From Coriaria nepalensis (lineage: Eukaryota; Streptophyta; Magnoliopsida; Cucurbitales; Coriariaceae), in NCBI GenBank assembly GCA_027186245.1, contig CP114482.1, forward strand, positions 18,495,209-18,559,208: a DNA stretch of 64,000 nucleotides, read 5' to 3'. The notes beneath the pieces were generated by a model. That model saw only the letters and a list, made by a program, of their open reading frames with translations. It was not told the DNA's origin and searched no databases. Shown here one piece after another: positions 53,201 to 64,000 of the stretch. The position numbers and the translations under genes were made by a program. Every line of letters begins with the position of its first letter. The stretch's first letter is position 1.

Positions 53201-53800
53201 ATAAATCTTTTTACCTCTCTAATTAATTTGAAAGCAATTCCAGCAAATTCTATTTTTGCACTTCAAACACTACTTTCGGGAATCACTTGCTAATGATCTT
53301 TCTAAGACAAGTATGCATTTGTTTTATCTTATATTCATGTCAATGAGCCTTTTCAAGACAATAAATCATTTGGAAGCTACTGGAATGAATTCTATTTTGG
53401 CATTTCAAATATGCCTTTCGCGTATAGCCTGCAAATGATCATTTGAAGGCATCTATGAATTTGTTTTATCTTAGAGTCATCATCTCAATGACTCTTTAAA
53501 AGTCACTAATTTATTTGAAAATAATTAAAATGAATTCTATTTATGAACTTCGAACCCGACTTTCGTACATAACTTTCTAATGATTCTTTAAGGGCTAGTA
53601 TGCATTTTTTTTATTTGAGATTCATGTCAATGAGTCTTTTTAGGTCACTAAATCATGTAAGAGAAATTTGAACGAATTCTATTTTTACACTTCAAACACT
53701 ACTTACGCGCATCACTTGCTAATTATCTTCCTAAGACAACTATGCTTTTGTTTTATCTTGTATTCATGTCAATGAGCCTTATCAAGACAATAAATCATTT

Positions 53801-56800
53801 GAAAGCTATTGTAATAACTACTATTTTCACATTTCAAGCACGAGTTTCGCGTATAGCCCGCAAATGATCTTTTGAAGGCAAGTATGAATTTGTTCTATCT
53901 TAGAGTCATCATCTCAATGACTCTTTGAAAGTCACTAATTCATTTGAAAGCAATTAAAATAAATCATATGTTCGCACTTCAAACCCGACTTTCGTACATA
54001 ACTTGGTAATGATTCTTTAAGGGCAAGCATGCATTTGTTTTATTTGAAATTCATGTCAATGAGTCTTTTCAAGTCACTAATTCATTTGAACAAAATGAGA
54101 ACGAATTCTATTTTTGCACTTCGAACACTAATTTCGCGCATCACATGCTAATGATCTTTTTAAGACAAGTATGTATTTGTTTTATCTTATATTGATGTCA
54201 ATGAGTCTTTTCAATACAATAAATAATTTTGAAGCCATTGGAGCGAGTACTATTTTCGCATTTCAAACACGACTATCACGCATAGCTTGCAGAGGATTTT
54301 TTGAAGGCGAGTATATATTTGTTTTATCTTAGAGTCATCGTCTCAATGACTCTTTAAGAGTCAGTAATTAATTTGAAACCAATTAAAATGAATTTTATTT
54401 TCGCACTTCGAACCCGACTTTCGTACATAACTTGCTAATGATCATTTAAGGGCGAGTATCCATTTTTTTTTTTTTAGAATAATGTCAATGAGTCTTTTTA
54501 CCCCTCTATTTCATTTGAAAGCAATTCAAACGAATTCTATTTTTGCACTTCAAAACTACTTTCGCGAATCACTTGCTAATGATCTTTTTAAGACAAGTAC
54601 ACATTTGTTTTATCTTATATTCATGTCAATTAGCCTTTTCAGGACAATAAATCATTTGGAAGCTACTGGAATAAATTCTATTTTGGCATTTCAAATATGC
54701 CTTTCGCGTATAGCCTGCAAATGATCTTTTGAAGGCATGTATGAATTTGTTTTATCTTAGAGTCATCATCTCAATGACTCTTTAAGAGTCACTAATTAAT
54801 TTGAAACCAATTAAAATGAATTCTATTTTCACACTTCGAAGTCGATTTTCGTACATAACTTGCTAGTGATTGTTTAAGGGCTTGTATGCATTTGTTTTAT
54901 ATGAGATTCATGTCGCTGAGTTTTTTTAAGTGACTAATTCATTTAAAAGAAATTTGAACGAATTCTATTTTTGCACATCAAACACTACGTTCGCGCATCA
55001 CTTGCTAATGATCTTTTAAAGACAATTATGCTTTTGTTTTATCTTGTATTCATGTCAATGAGCCTTTTCCAGACAATAAATCAATTGGAACTTATTGTAA
55101 TGAATACTATTTTCACATTTCAAGCACGACTTTCGCGTATAGCCTGCAAATGATCTTTTGAAGGCAAGTATGAATTTGTTCTATCTTAGAGTCACCATGT
55201 CAATGACTCTTTGAAAGTCACTAATTCATTTGAAAGCAATTAAAATGAATTATATGTTCGCACTTCGAACCCGACTTTCGTACATAACTTGCTAATAATT
55301 CTTTAAGGGCAGGTATGCATTTGTTTTATTTGAGATTCATGTCGATGATTCTTTTCAAGTCACTATTTCATTTGAAACAAATTCGTACGATTTCTATTTT
55401 TGCACTTCAAACACTACTTTTGCGCATCACATGCTAATGATCTTTTTAAGACAAGTATGCATTTGTTTTATCATATATTGATGTCAATGAGTCTTTCTAA
55501 GACAATAAATAATTTTGAAGCCATTGGAGCGAATACTATTTTCGCATTTCAAACACGAATATCGCGCATAGCTTGCAAATGATTTTTTGAAGGCAAGTAT
55601 GAATTTTTTTAATCTTAGAGTCATCATCTCAATGACTCTTTGAAACTCATTTATGCATTTGAAAGCAAGTAAAACGGATTCTATTTTCACACTTCGAACC
55701 CGGCTTTGGTACATAACTTGCTAATGATCATTTAAGGGAAAGTATGTGCATCTGTTTCATTTGAGAATAATGTCAATGAGTCTTTTCAAGTCACTAATTC
55801 ATTTGAAAGCAATTCGAATGAATTCTATTTTTGCACTTCAAACACCACTTTCGCGAATCACTTGCTAATGATCTTTTTAAGACAAATATGCATTTTTATT
55901 ATCTTATATTCATGTCAATGAGCCTTTTCAAGACAACAAATTATTTGGAAGCTATTCGAATGAATTCTAATTTGGCATTTCAAACATGCCTTTCGCATAT
56001 AGCCTGCACATCATCTTTTGAAGGCATGTATGAATTTGTTTTATCTTAGAGTCATCATCTCAATGACTCTCTGAATGTCACTAATTCATTTCAAAACAAA
56101 TAAAACAAATTCTATTTTCGCACTTTGAAACTGACTTTCGTACATAACTTGCTCATGATGATTTGAGGGTAAGGATTCATTTGTTTTATTTGAGATTCAA
56201 GTCAATGAGTCATTTTAAGTCACTAATTCATTTAAAAGAAATTTGAACGAATTCTATTTTTGCACTTCAAACACTACTTTCGCGAATCACTTGCTATTGA
56301 TCTTTTTAAGACAAGTATGCATTTGTTTTATCTCAAGTTCATGTCAAGAGTCTTTTCAAGACAATAAATCATTTCGAAGCCATTGGAGCGAATACTATTT
56401 TCACATTTCAAGCACGATATTTGGCTATAGCGTGCAAATGATCTTTTGAAGGCAAGTATGAATTTGTTTTATCTTAGAGTCATCATCTAAATGACTCTTA
56501 GAAAGTCACTAATTCATTTGAAAGCAATTAAAATGAATTACATTTTCGCACTTCGAACCCGAGTTTCATACATAACTTACTAATGATCATTCAAGGGCAA
56601 GTATGCATCTATTTTATTTGAGAATCATGTCAATGAGTGTTTTCAAGTCACTAATTCATTTGAAAGCAATTCGAACGAATTCTACTTTTGCACTTCAAAC
56701 ACTACTTTCGCGAATCACTTGCTATTGATCTTTTTAAGACAAGTATGCATTTGTTTTATCTTATATTTATGTCAATGAGCCTTTTTAAGACAATAATCCA

Positions 56801-57002
56801 TTTGGAAGCTATTGGAATGAATTCTATTTTGGCATTTTAAACATACCTTTCGTGTATAGCCTGCACATGATATTTTGAAGGCATGTATGAATTTGTTTTA
56901 CCTTAGAGTCATCATCTCAATAACTCTTTGAAAGTCACTAATTCATTTGAAAGCAATTAAAATGAATTCTATTTTCGCACTTCGAACCCGACTTTTGTAC
57001 CT
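53801..57002 (+). repeat. Divergent tail after the 18-mer
   Basis: At about 53.8 kb the sequence stops matching the expected HOR position and instead resembles the second nonamer (52.5 kb), nine monomers further on in the unit. It keeps GCAAGCATGC and AACAAAATGAGAACG until about 54.4 kb. After that ordinary T3, T2 and T1 trimers follow with many private changes, including a T run near 54,465 and a 2 bp loss in a B start near 54,553. Confidence 0.78.
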
Positions 57003-58720
57003 AACTTGCTAATGATCATTTAATGGCAAGTATGCATTTGTTTTATTTGAAATTCATGTCAATGAGTCTTTTCAAGTCACTAATTCCTTTGAACGAAATT
57101 CGAACAAATTCTATTTTTGCACTTCAAACACTACTTTCGCGCATCACATGCTAATGATTCTTTTAAGACAAGTATGTATTTGTTTTATCTTATATTGATG
57201 TCAATGAGTCTTTTCAAGACAATAAATAATTTAGAAGGCATTGGAGCGAATACTATTTTCGCATTTCAAACACGACTATCACGCATAGCTTGCAGAGGAT
57301 TTTTTGAAGGCGAGTATATATTTGTTTTATCTTAGAGTCATCATCTCAATGACTCTTTAGGAGGCAGTAATTAATTTAAAACCAATTAAAATGAATTCTA
57401 TTTTCGCACTTCGAACCCTACTTTCGTACATAACTTGCTAATGATCATTTAAGGGCAAGTATGCATTTGTTTTTTTTTAGAATCATGTCAATGAGTCATT
57501 TTACCTCTCTAATTCATTTGAAAGCAATTCAAACGAATTCTATTTTTGCACCTCAAACACTACTTTCGCGAATCACTTGCTAATGATCTTTTCAAGACAA
57601 GTATGCATTTGTTTTATCTTATATTCATGTCAATGAGCCTTTTCTAGACAATAAATTATTTTGAAGCTATTCGAATGAATTCTACTTTGGCATTTCAAAC
57701 ATGCCTTTCGCATATAGCCTGCACTTGATCTTTTGAAGGCATGTATGAATTTGTTTTATCTTAGAGTCATCATCTCAATGACTCTCCGAAAGTTACTAAT
57801 TCAATTGAAAGCAATTAAAATGAATTCTATTTCCGGATTTCGAACCTGACTTTCGTACATAACTTGCTAATGATCATTTAATGGCAAGTATGCATTTGTT
57901 TTATTTGAAATTCATGTCAATGAGTCTTTTCAAGTCACTAATTCCTTTGAACGAAATTCGAACGAATTCTATTTTTGCACTTCAAACACTACTTTCGCGC
58001 ATCACATGCTAATGATTCTTTTAAGACAAGTATGTATTTGTTTTATCTTATATTGATGTCAATGAGTCTTTTCAAGACAATAAATAATTTAGAAGGCATT
58101 GGAGCGAATACTATTTTCGCATTTCAAACACGACTATCACGCATAACTTGCAGAGGATTTTTTGAAGGCGAGTATGTATTGGTTTTATCTTCGATTCATC
58201 ATCTCAATGACTCTTTAAGAGTCAGTAATTAATTTGAAACCAATTAAAATGAATTCTATTTTCGCTCTACGAACCCGACTTTCGTACATAACTTGCTAAT
58301 GATTATTTATGGGCAAGTATGCATTTGTTTTTTTTTAGAATCATGTCAATGAGTCTTTTTACCTCTCTAATTCGTTTGAAAGCAATTCAAACGAATTCTA
58401 TTTTTGCACCTCAAACACTACTTTCGCGAATCACTTGCTAATGATCTTTTTAAGACAGGTATGCATTTGTTTTATCTTATATTCATGTAAATGAGCCTTT
58501 TCAAGACAATAAATTATTTGGAATTTATTCCAATGAACTCTATTTTGGCATTTCAAACATGCCTTTCGCGTATAGCCTGCACATGATCTTTTTAAGGCAT
58601 GTATGAATTTGTTTTATCTTAGAGTCATCATCTCAATGACTCTCCGAAAGTGACTAATTCATTTGAAAGCAATTAAAATGAATTATATTTTCGCACTTCG
58701 AACCCAACTTTCGTACATAA
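57003..58720 (+). repeat. 858 bp (6-mer) tandem duplication
   Basis: 57,003-57,860 recurs at 57,861-58,718. Both contain TTTAATGGCAAG, CTAATTCCTTTGAACG, TTTAGAAGGCATTGG and CTTGCAGAGGATT, offset 858 bp = two trimer pairs. Divergence increases in the right half (for example GGAGGCAGTAATT against AGAGTCAGTAATT). The left copy is also very close to 40.68-41.53 kb. Confidence 0.82.
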
Positions 58721-61700
58721 CTTGCTAATGATCATTTAAGGGCAAGTATGCATTTGTTTTATTTGAAATTCATGTCAATGAGTCTTTTCAAGTCACAAAT
58801 TCATTTGAACGAAATTCGAACGAATTCTATTTTTGCACTTCAAACACTACTTTCGCGCATCACATGCTAATAGCCTTTTTAAGACAACTATGTATTTGTT
58901 TTATTTTATATTGATGTCAATGACCCTTTTCAAGACAATAAATAATTTGGAAGCCATTGGAGTGAATACTATTTTCACATTTCAAACACGACTATCACGC
59001 ATAGCTTGCAGAGGATTTTTTGAGGGCGAGTATATATTTGTTTTGTCTTAGAGTCATCATCTCAAAGACTCTTTAAGAGTCAGTAATTAATTTGAAACCA
59101 ATTAAAATGAATTCTATTTTTGCACTACGAACCCGACTTTCGTACATAACTTGATAATGATCATTCAAGGGCAAGTATGCATTTTTTTTTTTCGAGAATC
59201 ATGTCAATGAGTCTTTTTACCTCTCTAATTCATTTGAAAGCAATTCAAACGAATTCTATTATTGCACTTCAAACACTACTTTCGCGAATCACTTGCTAAT
59301 GATCTTTTAAAGACAAGTATGCATTTGTTTTATCTTATATTCATGTCAATGAGCCATTTCAAGACAATAAATTATTTTGAAGCTATTCCAATGAATTCTA
59401 TTTCGGCATTTCAAACATGCCGTTCACGTATCCTGCACATGATCTTTTAAAGGCATGTATGAGTTTGTTTTATCTTAGAGTCATCATCTCAATGACTCTC
59501 TGAAAGTCACTAATTCATTTGAAAGCAATTAAAATGAATTCTATTTTCGCACTTCGAACCCGACTTTCATACATAACTTGGTAATGATCATTTAAGGGCA
59601 AGTATGCATTTGTTTTATTTGAAATTCATGTCAATGAGTCTTTTCAAGTCACTAATTCATTTGAACGAAACTCGAACGAATTCTATTTTTGCACTTCAAA
59701 CACTACTTTCGCGCATCACATGCTAATGACCTTTTTAAGACAACTATGTATTTGTTTTATCTTATATTGATGTCAATGAGTCTTTTGAAGACAGTAAATA
59801 ATTTGGAAGCCATTGCAGTGAATACTATTTTGACATTTCAAACACGACTATCACGCATAGCTTGCAGAGGATTTTTTGAAGGCGAGTATATATTTGTTTT
59901 ATCTTAGAGTCATCATCTCAATGACTCTTTAAGAGTCAGTAATTAATTTGAAGCCAATTAAAATGAATTCTATTTTTGCACTTCGAACCCGACTTTCGTA
60001 CAAAACTTGCTAATGATCATTCAAGGGCAAGTATGCATTTGCTTTTTTTGAGAATCATGTCAATGAGTCTTTTTACCTCTCTAATTCATTTGAAAACAAT
60101 TCAAACGAATTCTATTATTGCACTTCAGACACTACTTTCGCGAATCACTTGCTAATGATCTTTTTAAGACATGTATGCATTTGTTTTATCTTATATTCAT
60201 GTCAATGAGCCTTTTCAAGACAATAAATCATTCGGAATCTACGGGAATGAATTCTATTTTGGCATCACAAACATGCCTTTCGCGTATAGCCTACAAATCA
60301 TCTTTTGAAGTCAAGTATGAATTTGTTTTATCTTAGAGTCATCGTCTCAATGACTCTTTGAAAGTCACTAATTCATTTGAAAGCAATTAAAATGAATTCT
60401 ATTTTCGCACTTCGGACCCGACTTTCGCACCTAACTTGCTACAAAATTCTTTAAGGGCTAGTATGGATTTTTTTTATTTGAGATTCATGTCAATGAGTCT
60501 TTTTAAATCACTTATTCATTTAAAAGAAATTGGAATGAATTCTATTTTTACACTTCAAACACTACTTTCGCGCATCACTTTCTAATGATCTTTTGAAGAC
60601 AATTATGCTTTTGTTTTATCTTGTATTCATGTCAATGAGCCTTTTCAAGACAATAAATCATTTGGAAGCTATTGCAGTGAATACTATTTTCCCATTTCAA
60701 TCACGACTATCGCGCATAGCTTGCATATGATTTTTTGAAGGAAAGTATGAATTTTTATTTATCTTAGACTCATCATCTCAATAACTATTTGAAAGTCACT
60801 AATTCATTTGAAAGCAATTAAAATGAATTCTATTTTTACACTTCGAACCCGACTTTCTTACGTAACTTGCTAATGCTCATTTAATGGCAAGTATGCATTT
60901 GTTTTATTTGAAATTCATGTCAATCAGTCTTTTGAAGTCACTAATTCATTTGAACGAAATTCGAACGAAATTCGAACAAAATTCGAACGAATTCTATTTT
61001 TGCACTTCAAACACTACTTTCACGCATCACATGCTAATGATCTTTTTAAGACAAGTATGTATTTGTTTTATCTTATATTGATGTCAATGAGTCTTTTCAA
61101 GACAATAAATAATTTTGAAGCCATTGGAGCGAATACTATTTTCGCATTTCAAACACGACCATCACGCATAGCTTGGAGAGGATTTTTTGAAGGAGAGTAT
61201 ATATTTGTTTTATCTTAGAGTCATCATCTCAATGACTCTTTAAGAGTCAGTAATTAATTTGAAATCAATTAAAATGAATTCTATTTTCGCACTTCGGACC
61301 CGACTTTCGTACATAACTTGGTAATGATCATTTAAGGGCAGGTATGCATTCGTTTTTTTATAGAATCGTGTCAATGAATCTTTTTACCTCTCTAATTCAT
61401 TTGAAAGCAATTCTAACGAATTCTATTTTTGCACTTCAAACACTACTTTCGAGAATCACTTGCTAATGATCTTTCTAAGACAAGTATGCATTTGTTTTAT
61501 CTTATATTCATGTCAATGAGCCTTTTCAATACAATAAATTATTTGGAAGCTACTGGAATGAATTCTATTTTGGCATTTCAAACATGCCTTTCGCGTATAG
61601 CCTGCAAATGATCTTTTGAAGGCATCTATGAATTTGTTTGATCTTAGAGTCATCATATAAATGACTCTTTGAAAGTCACTAATTTATTTGAAAGTAATTA

Positions 61701-62250
61701 AAATGAATTCTATTTATGAACTTCGAACCCGACTTTCGTACATAACTCTCTAATGATTCTTTAAGGGCTAGTATGCATTTTTTTTATTTGAGATTCATGT
61801 CAATGAGTCTTTTTAGGTCACTAAATCATGTAAAAGAAATTTGAACGAATTCTATTTTTACACTTCAAACACTACTTACGCTCATCACTTGCTAATTATC
61901 TTCCTAAGACAACTATGCTTTTGTTTTATCTTGTATTCATGTCAATGAGCCTTATCAAGACAATAAATCATTTGGAAGCTATTGTAATGAATACTATTTT
62001 CACATTTCAAGCACGAGTTTCGCGTATAGTCTGCAAATGATCTTTTGAAGCCAAGTATGAATTTGTTCTATCTTAGAGTCATCATCTCAATGACTCTTTG
62101 AAAGTCACTAATTCATTTGAAAGCAATTAAAATGAATTATATGTTCGCACTTCAAACCCGACTTTCGTACATAACTTGGTAATGATTCTTTAAGGGCAAG
62201 TATGCATTTGTTTTATTTGAAATTCATGTCAATGAGTCTTTTCAAGTCAC
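58721..62250 (+). repeat. Trimer domain homologous to 38.1-43.7 kb
   Basis: 59.69-60.5 kb matches 38.13-38.97 kb (offset about 21,558). 61.0-62.2 kb matches 42.46-43.67 kb (offset 18,541). Shared rare variants include GGAGAGGATTTTTTGAAGG, CATTCGGAATCTAC, CTTCGGACCCGAC and TTTTTATAGAATCGTG. The A monomer at 60,952 carries the 11 bp triplication also found at 43,720. Confidence 0.8.
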
Positions 62251-64000
62251 TAATTCATTTAAAAGAAATTTGAATGAATTGTATTTTTGCACTTCAAACA
62301 CTACTTTCGCGCATCACTTGCTAATGATCTTTTAAAGATAATTACGCTTTTGTTTTATCTTGTATTCATGTCATTGAGCCTTTCTAAGACAATAAATCAT
62401 TTGGAAGCTATTGGAATGAATACTATTTTCACATTTCAAGCACGACTTTTGGGTATAGCGTGGAAATGATCTTTTAAATGCAAGTATGAATTTGTTTTAT
62501 CTTAGAGTCATCATCTAAATGACTCTTCGAAAGTCACTAATTCATTTGAAAGCAATTAAAATGAATTCTATTTTCGCACTTCGAACCCGAGTTTCATACA
62601 TAACTTGCTAATGATCATTTAAAGGCAAGTATGCATTTATTTTATTTGAAATTAATGTCAATGAGTTTTTTCAAGTCACTAATTCATTTGAACGAAATTC
62701 GAACGAATTCTATTTTTGCACTTCAAACACTACTTTCGCGCATCACATGCTAATGATCTTTTTAAGACAAGTATGCATTTGGTTTTATCTTATATTGATG
62801 TCAATGAGTCTTTTCAAAACAATAAATAATTTGGAAGCCATTGGAGTGAATACTATTTTCGCATTTCAAACAAGATTATCGCGCATAGCTTGCATATGAT
62901 TTTTTGAAGGAAAGTATGAATTTGTTTCATCTTAGAGTCATCATCTCAATGAGTCTATGAAACTCATTAGTTCATTTGAAAGCAAATAAAACAAATTCTT
63001 TTTTTTTCGCACTTCGAACCCACTTTCGTACATAACTTGCTAGTGATGATTTTAGGGCAAGTATTCATTTGTATTACTTAAGATTCCTGTCAATGAGTCA
63101 TTTTAAGTCTCAAATTCATTTGAAAGGAATTTGAACGAATTCTATTTTTGCACCTCAAACACTACTTTCGCGCATCACTTGCTAATGAGATTTGGAAGAC
63201 AATTATGCTTTTGGTTTATCTTACATTCATGTCAATGAGCCTTTTTAACACAATAAATCATTTGGAAGGTATTGGAATGAATTCTATTTTGGCATTTCAA
63301 ACATGACTTTTGCATATAGCCTGTACATAAGTTGCTAATGATGATTTGAAGGCAAGTATTCATTTGTTTTATTTGAGATTCGTGTCAATGAGTCTTTTCA
63401 AGTCTCTAATTCATTTGAAAGCAATTCGAACGAATTCTATTTTTGCACTTCAAACACTACTTTCGCGAATCACTTGCTAACGATCTTTTTAAGGAAAGTA
63501 TGCATTTGCTTTATCTTATATTCATGTCAATGAGTCTTTTCAAGACAATAAATCATTTCGAAGCCATTGGAGCGAATACTATTTTTGCATTTGAAACACA
63601 ACTTTCGCAAATAGCTTGCATATGACTGTTTGAAGGCAAGTATGAATTTTTTTAATCTTAGTGTCATCATCTCAATGAGTCTTTGAAACTCATTAATTAA
63701 TTTGGAACCAAATAAAACGAATTCTATTTTCGCACTTCTAACCCGACTTTCGTACTTAACTTGCTAATGATCATTTTAAGGGAAGTATTCATTTGTTTTA
63801 TTTGAGATACATGTCAATGACTCATTTTACGTCACTAATTCATTTAAAAGAAATTTGAATGAATTCTATTTTTGCACTTCAAACACTTCTTTCGCGCATC
63901 ACTTGCTAATGATCTTTTCAAGACAATTATGCTTTTGTTTTATCTTGTATTCATGTCAATGAGCCTTTTTAACACAATAAATCATTTGGAAGGTATTGGA
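62251..64000 (+). repeat. Divergent monomers, right edge
   Basis: Ordinary A-B-C monomers. From about 62.9 kb they carry variants typical of 0-6.5 kb: AATGAGTC with AACTCATT in C, TTTTAGGGCAAGTATTC in A and AAATAAAAC before the C end. The window ends inside a B monomer, so the array continues. A short T run near 62,999-63,007 lengthens one C monomer. Confidence 0.85.
63289..63441 (+). repeat. C/A hybrid monomer
   Basis: Begins as C (GGCATTTCAAACATGAC, then GCATATAGCCTG) and changes to A at TACATAAGTTGCTAATGATG, ending with the A tail before a B at 63,442. Length is 153 bp. Two monomers of register are lost here, so the trimer order restarts. Confidence 0.82.

Larger units (their letters stand above)
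43345..53800 (+). repeat. 2,592 bp 18-mer HOR, about four copies
   Basis: The period is 2,592 bp: 43.35, 45.94, 48.53 and 51.12 kb starts, ending near 53.8 kb where GGAAGCTATTGTAATGAAT becomes GAAAGCTATTGTAATAACT. Each unit is two diverged nonamers of 1,305 and 1,287 bp, both ordered T1-T3-T2. 18 x 143 = 2,574, plus 22 bp from an 11 bp triplication, minus a 4 bp deletion, gives 2,592. Copies differ by very few bases: TATATCTTCG against TATATGTTCG (44.9 kb against later copies), and GTAAAACAAATT in the first two against GTAAAAGAAATT in the last two. Confidence 0.93.
1..64000 (+). repeat. Satellite DNA array, ~143 bp monomer (A-B-C trimer of 429 bp)
   Basis: The whole window is one head-to-tail array in a single orientation; I see no inversion and no unrelated insert. 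Monomer boundaries are set at the recurring GAATTCTATT that ends most units. Three types alternate. A starts like TTCGCACTTCGAACCCGAC, B like TTTGCACTTCAAACACTAC and C like TTCGCATTTCAAACACGAC. Lengths are about 142, 142 and 145 bp, summing to 429. The types share blocks such as GCTAATGATC, AAGTATGCATTTG and TCAATGAGTC, so they derive from one ancestral monomer. The array continues past both edges: position 1 lies inside a B monomer and position 64,000 also lies inside a B monomer. Satellites of this size are typical of centromeric or heterochromatic DNA in eukaryotes. That assignment is inference, and I do not recognise the family. Confidence 0.98.

Noticed and set aside
55484..55714. 76-codon open frame on the minus strand
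   Set aside because: Only one such frame in the window, made of ordinary B, C and A satellite sequence; it exists because local stops are missing in one divergent copy.
1..64000. Identification as the grape 107 bp, Brassicaceae ~180 bp or soybean ~91 bp centromeric satellites
   Set aside because: Monomer length and the sequence motifs I remember for those families do not match; I cannot assign the array to a named family without a database search.

Overview
This 64 kb window is satellite DNA from end to end. I find no protein-coding gene, no rRNA or tRNA gene, no transposon and no non-repeat spacer. The sequence is AT-rich (about one third G+C in a typical monomer). It is a head-to-tail, single-orientation array of a monomer of about 143 bp that begins and ends inside the array at both window edges. 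This is typical of a eukaryotic centromeric, pericentromeric or heterochromatic satellite. A plant is my best guess, but I do not recognise the monomer and cannot name the species. The many short open frames of 60-92 codons recur at the same place in each repeat, mostly start at TTG and change with indels. They are by-products of periodicity, not genes.

Layout rule. Three monomer types, A (about 142 bp), B (about 142 bp) and C (about 145 bp), alternate as A-B-C to give a 429 bp trimer. At least three trimer subtypes (here T1, T2, T3) can be told apart by short diagnostic motifs. Over most of the window three trimers form a nonamer of about 1,287-1,305 bp. Nonamers are themselves grouped into larger higher-order repeats (HORs). 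Observed periods fit a 143 bp monomer plus a few identifiable small indels: 999 bp (7-mer), 1,288/1,297 bp (9-mer), 2,592 bp (18-mer) and 3,894 bp (27-mer).

Regions. 1-2.3 kb: divergent monomers. 2.3-5.3 kb: tandem 1,288 bp nonamers. 5.3-8.4 kb: rearranged zone with truncated and chimeric monomers. 8.4-18.4 kb: continuous 1,297 bp nonamer array with a superimposed 3,894 bp 27-mer. 18.4-31.2 kb: older mixed trimers with local 5-mer, 6-mer, 9-mer and 21-mer duplications. 31.2-38.2 kb: 999 bp 7-mer in six hybrid-bearing copies plus a progenitor-like unit. 38.2-43.3 kb: divergent trimers. 43.3-53.8 kb: about four nearly identical 2,592 bp 18-mers. 53.8-57 kb: divergent tail. 57-62.25 kb: a block homologous to 38-43.7 kb, with an internal 858 bp duplication. 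62.25-64 kb: divergent monomers resembling the first kilobases.

The most interesting signals are the nested 3x3 organisation, a recombinant B/A monomer at the seam of every 999 bp unit, and a dyad in monomer C whose pairing is kept in different lineages by different, partly compensatory, substitutions. Block edges are given to within tens of bases where they rest on divergence of copies. I read identity by eye, without an alignment program.
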